Source: Streptomyces griseosporeus
GTDB lineage: Bacteria; Actinomycetota; Actinomycetes; Streptomycetales; Streptomycetaceae
DNA: 64,000 nucleotides
NCBI RefSeq assembly: GCF_014656055.1
Contig: NZ_BNBR01000007.1
Location: forward strand, 248,001 to 312,000
Direction: 5' to 3'
Shown here: positions 57,156 through 64,000 of the stretch, piece by piece
How positions within the stretch are numbered: position 1 is the first letter of the stretch
Layout of the letters: every line of letters begins with the position of its first letter
The notes under the pieces: model-generated
Told to the model about the DNA's origin: nothing
What the model saw: the letters and a program-made list of their open reading frames with translations, nothing else
Databases searched by the model: none
Translations under genes and position numbers: made by a program

Positions 57156-57973
57156 AGATCTGGCTCGACGGCGGACTGCAGGACATCGAGTCCGCCCGCG
57201 TCTCCGTCTTCGACCACGGGCTGACCGTGGGCGACGGCATCTTCGAGACGGTGAAGGCGGTGGACGGCAGGCCGTTCGCGCTCACCCGCCATCTCGACCG
57301 GCTGACCCGCTCCGCGCGCGGCCTCGGCCTGCCCGACCCCGACCTCGACGAGGTCCGGCGGGCCTGCGCGGCGGTCCTGGAGGCCAACCCGATGCCGCTC
57401 GGCCGGCTGCGGATCACGTACACCGGCGGCCACGGCCCGCTCGGCTCCGACCGCGGCGAGCACGGCCCCACCCTCGTGGTCGCCCTCGGGGAGACCGCGC
57501 GGCGGCCCGACTCCACGGCCGTCGTCACCGTCCCCTGGACCCGCAACGAGCGCGGCGCCCTCACCGGGCTGAAGACGACCTCGTACGCCGAGAACGTCGT
57601 CGCCCTCGCCCGCGCCCACGAACACGGCGCCACCGAGGCGCTGTTCGCCAACACGGTCGGGCAGCTCTGCGAGGGCACGGGGTCGAACGTCTTCGTCGTC
57701 CTCGACGGCGAGATCCACGCCCCGCCGCTCGCCTCGGGCTGCCTCGCCGGCATCACCCGGCAGCTGGTGATCGAGTGGACCGGCGCCAAGGAGACCGACC
57801 TGCCGCTCGACGTGCTGGAGCGGGCCGAGGAGATCTTCCTGACCTCCACCCTGCGCGACGTGCAGGCCGTCCACCGCGTCGACGCGCGCGAACTGACCGG
57901 CACGCCCGGTCCGGTGACCGCCAAGGCCATGCGGGTCTTCGACGAGCGGGCCGGCGCCGACCTGGACCCGTGA
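57152..57973 (+). CDS. pabC: Aminotransferase class IV, 4-amino-4-deoxychorismate lyase-like
   Basis: The product is 273 aa. ISVFDHG-type SARVSVFDHGLTVGDGIFET, the PLP lysine in LTGLKTTSYAENVVAL and LCEGTGSNVFVV are class-IV features. It should release p-aminobenzoate and pyruvate from aminodeoxychorismate. The start overlaps the upstream stop (GTGA). D-amino-acid or branched-chain aminotransferase activity is the alternative, but the coupling favours PabC. Confidence 0.85.
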   Translation: MKIWLDGGLQDIESARVSVFDHGLTVGDGIFETVKAVDGRPFALTRHLDRLTRSARGLGLPDPDLDEVRRACAAVLEANPMPLGRLRITYTGGHGPLGSDRGEHGPTLVVALGETARRPDSTAVVTVPWTRNERGALTGLKTTSYAENVVALARAHEHGATEALFANTVGQLCEGTGSNVFVVLDGEIHAPPLASGCLAGITRQLVIEWTGAKETDLPLDVLERAEEIFLTSTLRDVQAVHRVDARELTGTPGPVTAKAMRVFDERAGADLDP

Positions 57974-58048
57974 GCCCGCGTCAACGGGATCCCCTGAGCC
58001 TGTCTTAACCGGATGACGGGGCGTGGCCCGACGGGTAGAACACCCGTG

Positions 58049-58873
58049 ATGACCACGACCCTGCGGCCGGCCGAGCCGCTACAGCGGAACGCCGACGGGA
58101 CCCGTTCACGCCGCTACCAGGTGTGCGTGAACAGCCGTCCCGTCGGCTCCATCCACCTCGGGACCTCGCCGTTCTTCGGTGACTCCGTCGCCCGCATCGA
58201 GGACCTGCGGATCGACGAGCCGGACCGCCGGCGCGGCCGCGGCACGGTCGCCGCGCTCGCCGCCGAGGAGGTGGCGCGCAGCTGGGGCTGCCGGCGGATC
58301 GAGACGACGGTCCCCGCCGACGCCGGCGAGGCCCTGCGGCTCTTCGAGGCGCTCGGATACGTCCGCCGCAACCGCGGCATGCAGAAGCGGCTCGGGGACA
58401 CCCCGCCGGAGCTGCCCGCGGGCAGCGTGGGCCGGCCCATGGACGAGGCCGAGTTCACGCGGTGGCTCGCCTACGAGGCGGAGCACTACGCCCGTGTGTG
58501 GGTCGAGTGGGGCGTACCCGAGGACGAGGCGCTCGCCCGGTCCCGCCAGGACCACGAGCGGCTGCTGCCGCGGGGGCGGGACACGGAGAACATGCTGTTC
58601 AGCGTGGTGGAGCACGAGGGCACCGTGGTGGGCACCCTGTGGCTGGCCCTGCAGGGCGACGAGGCGTACGTCTACGACGTCGAGGCCGACGCCGCCCACC
58701 GCGGCCGGGGACACGGCCGCACGCTCATGCTGCTGGCGGAGGCCCAGGCGATCGCCGCCGGCCGGCGCGTCCTGCGCCTCAACGTCTTCGCCGGCAACAC
58801 ACCGGCCGAGCGGCTGTACGAGTCCCTCGGCTACGAGACCGTGCGGCACACCCTCTTCAAGCAGTTGCTGTAG
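58049..58873 (+). CDS. Double GNAT-domain acetyltransferase
   Basis: The product is 274 aa with two GNAT domains: the first has IEDLRIDEPDRRRGRGTVAALAAEE, the second VYDVEADAAHRGRGHGRTLMLLAEA and NVFAGNTPAERLYESLGYE. Both carry the acetyl-CoA loop. Such duplicated acetyltransferases include MshD (mycothiol synthase), but the MshD signature is not clear to me. TAGAAC lies 7 bases before the ATG at 58049, so it may be leaderless. Confidence 0.82.
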   Translation: MTTTLRPAEPLQRNADGTRSRRYQVCVNSRPVGSIHLGTSPFFGDSVARIEDLRIDEPDRRRGRGTVAALAAEEVARSWGCRRIETTVPADAGEALRLFEALGYVRRNRGMQKRLGDTPPELPAGSVGRPMDEAEFTRWLAYEAEHYARVWVEWGVPEDEALARSRQDHERLLPRGRDTENMLFSVVEHEGTVVGTLWLALQGDEAYVYDVEADAAHRGRGHGRTLMLLAEAQAIAAGRRVLRLNVFAGNTPAERLYESLGYETVRHTLFKQLL

Positions 58874-58907
58874 GGGACACGGGCACGGCACGCCTACGGG
58901 GCGCGGG

Positions 58908-59465
58908 TCAGTTCCCCTCGCCGCCGGTCAGGAGCCGGTCCGCGATCTCCTCGATGCGCCCGCGCAGCCCCTCCTGGCTCTGACCGCCGTCGAGCCGCTC
59001 GCCGCCGATGACATAGGTCGGCGTGCCGGTCACGCCGATCGCCTTGCCCTCGGCCTGGTCCGCGTCGACGATCAGGATGTGCCGGCCGTCGATCAGCGCG
59101 GTGTCGAACTCCTCCGCGTCCAGGCCGAGTTCCCCGGCCACCTCGACCAGGAAGGGCTCGCCCCGCCGGTCCAGCTCCTCCACCCGGGCGAGCACCGCCT
59201 CGACGTACGGCCAGCCCTGCCCCTGCTCGGCCGCCTCCTCAGCGGCCTGCGCCGCGGCGAAGGCGTGCTTGTGCTTCTCCAGCGGGAAGTGCCGCAGCCG
59301 CACCTCCAGCCGGTCGCCGTAGCGGGCCCGCAGCGCGCGGACGTCGTCCAGGGCGGTACGGCAGTCCGGGCACTGCAGCTCGCACCACACGTCGAGGACG
59401 ACCGGGGCGGCGGGGGTGCTGGGGGTGTCGGAAGCGTCGGGGGAGGACACAGGGGACTCGCTCAT
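58908..59465 (-). CDS. DsbA-family (thioredoxin-fold) oxidoreductase, cytoplasmic
   Basis: The product is 185 aa. VVLDVWCELQCPDCRTALDDV has the CxxC active site and GVTGTPTYVIGGERLDGGQ the cis-proline loop. There is no signal peptide; the N-terminus is Ser/Pro-rich, so it works inside the cell as a 2-hydroxychromene-isomerase or FrnE-like thiol enzyme. ATG at 59465. Confidence 0.88.
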   Translation of the reverse strand: MSESPVSSPDASDTPSTPAAPVVLDVWCELQCPDCRTALDDVRALRARYGDRLEVRLRHFPLEKHKHAFAAAQAAEEAAEQGQGWPYVEAVLARVEELDRRGEPFLVEVAGELGLDAEEFDTALIDGRHILIVDADQAEGKAIGVTGTPTYVIGGERLDGGQSQEGLRGRIEEIADRLLTGGEGN

Positions 59466-59724
59466 GGGCCCAGTCTTCCAGCAGGCGCGGACAGCACCCA
59501 ATCCGCCGGCCCGGACAGGCGGTCCCGGTACGGCGGCCACGGCACGGACGGCTGCTGCGGCCTCCCTGACACGGCGGCTGGGGTACGGCGCCCACCGGCA
59601 CCTGCGGAGGAGGCGACCCGGAGATGTCCCTGATGTCCGGCCGGAGCATGGCCCGGCGAGGCCTGGGCGGTGCAGGATGGAAGGACGAACCGCCCCTGCC
59701 CGCCGCGCCCGCCTGGAGGACCGG

Positions 59725-60165
59725 ATGATTGCCGAGACCGTCTGTTCCGCCGTCTCCGCGGCCGGCCTGGGCATCGCGGCGGTCACGGCGTACCGCAAGC
59801 GGTACCTCACCGCGGCCCGGATCGCCGCCTACGCCCTGGTGCCGCTCGGCCTGGTGATGACCGGCGTCGTCGAGTGGGCCGCCGACACCGCCTTCAGCCC
59901 CGTGGCCTGGGCCGGCGTCGCCGTGCTCGGCGCGGCCTGGGCCCTCTTCGCCACGACCCGGGCCGTGGAGCGCCGCCGCGGCGGTACCCGCGCCGAGCGC
60001 AGGGAAGCCCGCCGGGCGCAGCGCGAGGCGGTCGCCCCGGCGGCGTCCGAGCCCTCTCTCGGCCCCGGCACCCGCCCGGCCGCCCGCCCCGCACCGGCTC
60101 GCCGCGCGGAGCCCGCGGAGGACTTCTCCGACATCGAGGCCATCCTCAAGAAGCACGGCATATGA
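59725..60165 (+). CDS. Membrane protein with basic, disordered C-terminal tail
   Basis: The product is 146 aa. Three helices (VCSAVSAAGLGIAAVTAY, IAAYALVPLGLVMTGVVEW, WAGVAVLGAAWALFATTRA) precede an Arg/Ala/Pro-rich tail ending EDFSDIEAILKKHGI, probably a docking peptide. GGAGGA precedes the ATG at 59725. I recognise the pattern as a conserved actinobacterial cell-division-region protein but cannot name it. Confidence 0.8.
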   Translation: MIAETVCSAVSAAGLGIAAVTAYRKRYLTAARIAAYALVPLGLVMTGVVEWAADTAFSPVAWAGVAVLGAAWALFATTRAVERRRGGTRAERREARRAQREAVAPAASEPSLGPGTRPAARPAPARRAEPAEDFSDIEAILKKHGI

Positions 60166-60353
60166 CGGCCGCGCCCCGCGGCTGAAACGTCACAGGGGGA
60201 TCACGCCGTTTCCGAAGCGGTCACGGTCGGTACCCGGCCCGGTCGCGGAAGATCACGACCTGAAACGGACATCGCGGAATCCGGCGAAGGACCGCTCATT
60301 CCGTGTGTGGTGATCGCGCCCGGCCGGTCGGCTGCGCCATCATCGCCCGCGAG

Positions 60354-60521
60354 ATGCTGGACACGCCAGAGCTGGACACGACACAGAGCGAGACCGCGCC
60401 GCCGCAGGACGAGCCGCGCGGGTGTCTCTTCGCCCTATCCCAGCCACCGCTGATGATCTTCCTTGCGGTGATCGGGTCCCTGCTGCTCATGGCCGCGCTG
60501 CACGACCTGCTGCTGCTGTGA
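60354..60521 (+). CDS. Small membrane protein
   Basis: The product is 55 aa, with an acidic start (MLDTPELDTTQSETAPPQDE), a CLFAL segment and one or two helices (PLMIFLAVIGSLLLMAALHDLLLL). The start is uncertain (GTG at 60303 is an alternative); only weak GCGAG lies before 60354. The 188-bp gap ahead holds GATCACG repeats but no clear promoter. Confidence 0.55.
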   Translation: MLDTPELDTTQSETAPPQDEPRGCLFALSQPPLMIFLAVIGSLLLMAALHDLLLL

Positions 60522-60570
60522 GCCGTATCCGCGGTCCCCGGCGTCACCCGCCGGGTACCGCGTTCCGGCG

Positions 60571-61131
60571 TCAGCCCGCGGCCTCCTTGCGGCGGGCCCG
60601 GTAGGCCGCCACATGCAGGCGGTTGCCGCAGGTGCGGCTGTCGCAGTACCGGCGCGAGCGGTTGCGGGAGAGATCGACGAAGGCCCGCCGGCAGTCCGGC
60701 GCCTCGCAGCGCCTGAGCCGCTCCTGCTCGCCCGCCACGACGAAGAACGCCAGCGCCATGCCGCAGTCCGCCGCGAGATGATCGGCGACCGACGCGCCCG
60801 GCGCGAAGTAGTGCACATGCCAGTCGTACCCGTCGTGGTCCGTCAGACGGGGGGTGGTGCCCGCCGCGGCGACCAGCTCGTTGATCAGTCCGGCGGCGGC
60901 CCGCGGGTCCGGGGCGGCGAAGATCCCCGCGAACCTGCCGCGGACCCTGCGCACGGCCGACAGATCGAACTCCGACAGCACACCGACATCGCTGATGTCG
61001 TGCTTTCGCACGAAATCCGCGAGAGCCGCGACGTCCGGCAGCCCGTCCGGCGCCGTGTCGTCCTCCGGCGCGGTGTTCACCAGATCCACCACGGCGTCCA
61101 GCGCACACCGGGTGTCGTGGGTGATCAGCAC
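60571..61131 (-). CDS. CGNR zinc-finger transcriptional regulator (DUF1470 type)
   Basis: The product is 186 aa. The C-terminal zinc finger RRCEAPDCRRAFVDLSRNRSRRYC...CGNRLHVAAYRARR is diagnostic. The N-terminal ABATE domain (residues 1-120) probably senses stress or a ligand. GTG at 61131 follows AGGGAG. A 14-bp perfect palindrome GGCGGGCGCCCGCC (61157-61170) lies just upstream and could be its operator. No other gene is seen in 61171-61428. Confidence 0.9.
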   Translation of the reverse strand: MLITHDTRCALDAVVDLVNTAPEDDTAPDGLPDVAALADFVRKHDISDVGVLSEFDLSAVRRVRGRFAGIFAAPDPRAAAGLINELVAAAGTTPRLTDHDGYDWHVHYFAPGASVADHLAADCGMALAFFVVAGEQERLRRCEAPDCRRAFVDLSRNRSRRYCDSRTCGNRLHVAAYRARRKEAAG

Positions 61132-61428
61132 GATTAGCTCCCTGGCCTGAGGGTCGGGCGGGCGCCCGCCGATGCTGGCCGATGGTAGTGGCTTCCGGCC
61201 GCTGCGCACCGGCCGCGCCTTCCGCGGATGCCGTCGGATCCCGATGGATGTGCCGGTAGAACGTCGCCGGCGCCCCCGGGGTTCCCGCGGCCTCCCTCAC
61301 GCACGCAGACCGGCGCCGCCCCGTGGTGACCCACGGCGACGACGCCGGCGCATGCCGTATGCGGTTGTTCTGGCCCGAGCCGTCTCCCCGAGTGGACGGC
61401 GCCGGGCTGTCTGGGTGAGGGCCTCGGC

Positions 61429-61842
61429 CTAGCTCTCGGCCAGGATGTGGGAGAGCTCCTTGTCGAGGTCGAAGTGGCGGTGCTCGGTGCCCGGGGGGAC
61501 AGCGGCGTCCGTCCGCTTCAGGAACGACTCCAGAGCGCGGGCCGGGGCCTCGAGCAGCGCCTCGCCCTCGGGAGAACTCAGGGCGATGCAGACGACGCCC
61601 TGGCCATGGCTGCGCGAGGGCCAGACACGGACGTCGCCGGTGCCGGTGGGACGGTGAAGCCCCTCGGCGAGGAGGTCGCGGGCGAACACCCACTCGACGG
61701 TCTCCTCGGCTCCGGTGTGGAAGGTGGCGTGCACGGCGTAGGGGTCGGCCGTGTCGTACCGCAGGCCTGCGGGGACAGGCAGGGAGGACTCGCTCGACAC
61801 AACGAGGCGCAGGTGCAGCTCGCAGCTGACCGTGGTGTTCAT
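61429..61842 (-). CDS. ssgB: Sporulation-specific cell division protein SsgB
   Basis: The product is 137 aa and reads MNTTVSCELHLRLVVSSESS through LDKELSHILAES, essentially the SsgB sequence as I remember it from S. coelicolor. SsgB recruits FtsZ to septum sites in aerial hyphae and is needed for sporulation. It is divergent from a PGPGW membrane protein gene; the 191-bp control region contains GCCACC-TAC-GGTGGC (61904-61918). From memory, ssgB is controlled by a stress/sporulation sigma factor; no promoter of that type is certain here. Confidence 0.97.
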   Translation of the reverse strand: MNTTVSCELHLRLVVSSESSLPVPAGLRYDTADPYAVHATFHTGAEETVEWVFARDLLAEGLHRPTGTGDVRVWPSRSHGQGVVCIALSSPEGEALLEAPARALESFLKRTDAAVPPGTEHRHFDLDKELSHILAES

Positions 61843-62033
61843 AAGCGCCAGGGCCTTTCGCTCAGTGTGCGCTCGGGGATTCGCACGTCGGCGAAATCGA
61901 CATGCCACCTACGGTGGCGTTGTAAACCCCTCTGAGTGTTTTGCCTGTCTTTACGTAACTCTTCCGGCCGAGAACCCCTTCGCGCGGTACGACCATTCCG
62001 GTGACTGGTTTCTCTCCGGTAGGGTTTCTCCGT

Positions 62034-62525
62034 ATGAATACGGGGAGTGACGAGCCGGGCGAGGGTGCCGTGGCGACAGACGGGGCGAAGGTGAGCGAGG
62101 AAAAGGCCGGCGAGACGTCCGGACGGGCGGCCGACGAGGCGAGTGACCACCAGGGGCTCGGATCCCGGGCGCCGGAGTTCATCAAGGCACGGCGGGCGCT
62201 GCACCTGAGCTGGCAGGTCGGCGTCTTCGTGGTGGGCCTGGCGGTCGTGGTGGCCGGCATCATCATGCTGCCGCTGCCCGGACCCGGCTGGGTCGTGATC
62301 TTCGGTGGCATGGCGATCTGGGCGACCGAGTTCGTCTGGGCCCAGCTGGTGCTCCGCTGGACCAAGCGCAAGGTCACCGAGGCGGCGCAGCGCGCCCTCG
62401 ACCCCAAGGTGCGCCGCCGCAACATCACCCTGACGGTGATCGGCCTGGTGATCATCGCCGCCCTGGCCGGTGTCTACCTGTGGAAGTTCGGGGTCGTCAT
62501 GCCCTGGAAGATCAAGGACCAGTGA
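62034..62525 (+). CDS. TIGR02611/PGPGW-family membrane protein
   Basis: The product is 163 aa. A disordered N-terminus (about 50 residues) is followed by QVGVFVVGLAVVVAGIIMLPLPGPGWVVIFGGMAIWATEF, the PGPGW signature, and a second helix (LTVIGLVIIAALAGVYLWKF). Function unknown. TAGGGT (62020-62025) lies 8 bases before the ATG with no ribosome site, so it may be leaderless. It is divergent from ssgB. Confidence 0.88.
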   Translation: MNTGSDEPGEGAVATDGAKVSEEKAGETSGRAADEASDHQGLGSRAPEFIKARRALHLSWQVGVFVVGLAVVVAGIIMLPLPGPGWVVIFGGMAIWATEFVWAQLVLRWTKRKVTEAAQRALDPKVRRRNITLTVIGLVIIAALAGVYLWKFGVVMPWKIKDQ

Positions 62526-62610
62526 CACGCGCGGCGGTGGCGGCGCCCGCCGCCACCGCCGGGGTGGTCACAGGCACCCCCTGACATGGGGTAATGTTCT
62601 TCCTGCGCCC

Positions 62611-62682
62611 GGGCGATTAGCTCAGTGGGAGAGCGCTTCGTTCACACCGAAGAGGTCACTGGTTCGAACCCAGTATCGCCCA
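62611..62682 (+). tRNA. tRNA-Val(CAC)
   Basis: 72 nt. Acceptor GGGCGAT/ATCGCCC, anticodon arm CTTCG-TTCACAC-CGAAG with anticodon CAC, T-arm ACTGG-TTCGAAC-CCAGT, discriminator A; CCA not encoded. Together with the Val-GAC genes this covers two valine codon classes. Confidence 0.96.
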
Positions 62683-62689
62683 CCGGGAA

Positions 62690-62726
62690 ACACCGGCCCG
62701 TCTGCGAGAAGCAGGCGGGCCGGTGT
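62690..62726 (+). terminator. Terminator after tRNA-Val
   Basis: ACACCGGCCCGTCTGC-N5-GCAGGCGGGCCGGTGT forms a 16-bp stem with one T-G wobble and a short loop. The following 290 bp (62727-63019) are C-rich and show no gene. Confidence 0.88.
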
Positions 62727-63019
62727 CGTTGTGCGGGGCTCGTGTACGGAGTGTGGTCGCGGACGGCACCCACCACCGCTCCCCGCCCCGGCCGCCAAGG
62801 CGACGCCCGGCCACCCCTGCTGCCGTCCTGGGCCGCCCCCGGCTCCGTCCGCTCCGACGAGTTTCGGCCGTCGGCCGTAAACGTCCCCGGCGGCCCTCGC
62901 TGTTCGGACCCCCGAACGCGCGTCCCTCACCTGCGGCGATGCCCCGACCTGCGCCGTTGTCCGGCCGGGGGCGGCCCGTCCCGCCCGGGCGGCCCGGTAA
63001 GAAAATCCTGTCCGAATCA

Positions 63020-63079
63020 TTGACGCACTCCCGGCCCCTCCGTAACTTGTGCCAGCAAGCGCTTACTTGAAACGATTCA
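63020..63079 (+). promoter_or_regulatory. Promoter and LacI-type operators before the sugar-binding protein gene
   Basis: TTGACG (63020-63025), 17 bp, TAACTT (63043-63048) form a strong promoter. AAGCGCTT (63057-63064) and TGAAACGATTCA (63068-63079) follow at and after the transcription start; the second resembles the LacI-family operator TGAAACGTTTCA. Binding would block elongation or initiation of sugar uptake. Confidence 0.75.
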
Positions 63080-63115
63080 CGAGGCGGCAACGACGCTGCG
63101 GGGAGGGGCCCTACT

Positions 63116-64000
63116 GTGGCATCCGGGAACATTGAAAGGCGCACGATCCTCAAGGCGGCCGGGGCCTCCGCGGCCGCGCTGGGACTGGCCGCGACGACGG
63201 GATGCGGTGGCGACAGCGGCACCTCCGCTGACGGAACGGTGACGATCCGTTACTCATGGTGGGGTGCCGAGGAGCGGCAGAAGAGGATCAGCCAGTCCAT
63301 CCGGCTCTTCGAGAAGAAGTTCCCGAAGATCAAGGTGAAGACCGACTTCCAGGACTACGTCGCATTCTGGGAGAAGTTCCAGACGCAGGCCGCGGGCGGA
63401 AATCCGCCGGATGTTTTCCAGAACGCCGTCGGTTTTCTCCGGAAGTACGACAAGCGGGGCATCCTCCTGGACCTCAAGTCCCAGATAGACGCGGGGAATT
63501 TGAGCACCCGGAACTTCCGTGAGGGTGTTCTGTCGGTCGGTCAGGTCGACGGCAAGCAGCTCGGCGTCCCCGTCGGCTCCAACACCATGGCGCTGGTCAT
63601 CGACAAGAAGATCTTCCGGAAGGCGGGCGTCACCCCGGCGCCCGGCTGGACCTGGGACGACTACTTCAAGGCCCTGAAGACCATCCACGACAGGACGAAG
63701 GTCCCCGGGGACACGGGCTACTTCAGCATCATGTACCTGTACGACCTGTACCTCCGCCAGAACGGCAAGGCGTTCTTCACCAAGGACGGACTCGGCTTCG
63801 ACAAGGCCGACCTGACGGAGTGGTGGCAGGACGGCTACAACCGCGTCAAGGCCGGAATCATCACCGACCCGAAGACCGTCGCCCAGGACCGGCCCAAGTC
63901 CTCCGTCACCGCCAAGCACGGCGCCTCGGAATTCACCTGGGACAACTTCACCGTCCGCTACACCGCCGAGGGCGACAGCGAATACGGCCTCGCGCCGATC
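63116..64000 (+). CDS. ABC sugar transporter solute-binding lipoprotein, N-terminal 295 residues
   Basis: The visible part starts VASGNIERRTILKAAGAS, a Tat-like signal with a lipobox cysteine (ATTGCGGDSG). Then VTIRYSWWGAEERQKRISQS and QAAGGNPPDVFQNAVGF are typical family-1 extracellular solute-binding features, and GVPVGSNTMALVIDKKIFRKAGV a substrate-side loop. It continues past the window. GTG start at 63116 follows GGGAGGGG. LacI operators upstream suggest an oligosaccharide inducer. Confidence 0.93.
   Translation, partial: MASGNIERRTILKAAGASAAALGLAATTGCGGDSGTSADGTVTIRYSWWGAEERQKRISQSIRLFEKKFPKIKVKTDFQDYVAFWEKFQTQAAGGNPPDVFQNAVGFLRKYDKRGILLDLKSQIDAGNLSTRNFREGVLSVGQVDGKQLGVPVGSNTMALVIDKKIFRKAGVTPAPGWTWDDYFKALKTIHDRTKVPGDTGYFSIMYLYDLYLRQNGKAFFTKDGLGFDKADLTEWWQDGYNRVKAGIITDPKTVAQDRPKSSVTAKHGASEFTWDNFTVRYTAEGDSEYGLAPI

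Noticed and set aside
60296..61693. A 465-codon minus-strand frame across the CGNR and ssgB genes
   Set aside because: It overlaps two genes with firm family signatures and has an Arg/Gly-rich composition without motifs.

Overview
The window is a high-GC actinomycete chromosome segment, almost certainly Streptomyces. The evidence is an SsgB-type sporulation protein, the argCJBDR operon with a separate argH, many GTG starts, many start codons sitting directly behind a -10 box (leaderless genes), and the tRNA and cobalamin gene content. From memory, the order argC-R / argH / glpQ1 / metNIQ / cobL / cobT / cobA / ssgB matches the S. coelicolor chromosome read in descending SCO number. The window is core chromosome. 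I see no insertion sequence, phage, CRISPR array or rRNA gene.

Layout. 1-10 kb: a cut-off 3-hydroxyacyl-CoA dehydrogenase, a secreted family-10-like glycosidase, a MocR regulator divergent from an EamA exporter, a TetR/DUF2867 pair with two identical operators, a histidine-phosphatase-fold protein without its catalytic histidines, a secreted GH51 arabinofuranosidase, and a carboxymuconolactone decarboxylase-like gene behind a MerR-type promoter. 10-14.2 kb: a YfhO / family-2 glycosyltransferase / GtrA operon, which looks like a three-component extracytoplasmic glycosylation system, behind an ECF (SigE-like) promoter. 14.2-19.1 kb: argCJBDR with an ARG box over the promoter, followed at 29.1 kb by argH with its own ARG box.

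19.2-26.6 kb: an envelope redox module. It has two paralogous haem/flavin transmembrane reductases, two FMN-binding lipid-side proteins (one with two flavinylation domains) and an ApbE flavin transferase, all divergent from an OmpR-type two-component system whose upstream region carries three 11-bp-spaced direct repeats. 26.6-34 kb: an L,D-transpeptidase-like protein, a PPOX protein, a secreted protein made of two identical 88-residue repeats, argH, an aldo/keto reductase and an autoregulated TetR-MFS efflux pair. 34-42 kb: a PlsC acyltransferase, a phosphodiesterase (glpQ1-like, candidate PHO boxes), a small sigma factor, small membrane proteins, a HAD phosphatase, and a metNIQ importer operon preceded by a 28-codon leader ORF ending in Cys/Met codons.

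42-51 kb: cobalamin genes (cobL; a 1418-residue BluB-CobT fusion with a very long Ala/Pro/Glu-rich N-terminus; cobA) plus an RNA methyltransferase. 51-64 kb: a Ser/Thr kinase, small proteins, an 800-bp repeat-rich gap, a tRNA operon (Gly, Cys, 3 x Val-GAC), pabB/pabC-like genes, a DsbA-family protein, a CGNR zinc-finger regulator, ssgB, a PGPGW membrane protein, tRNA-Val(CAC), and the start of a sugar ABC solute-binding protein behind a LacI-type operator.

The most distinctive points are the flavinylation/ferric-reductase module, the Cys-rich leader ORF upstream of metN, the three-domain CobT fusion, the perfect 259-bp duplication in the secreted protein, and the three-component glycosylation operon under an ECF-type promoter. 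All functional statements rest on motif recognition by eye; no searches were run.
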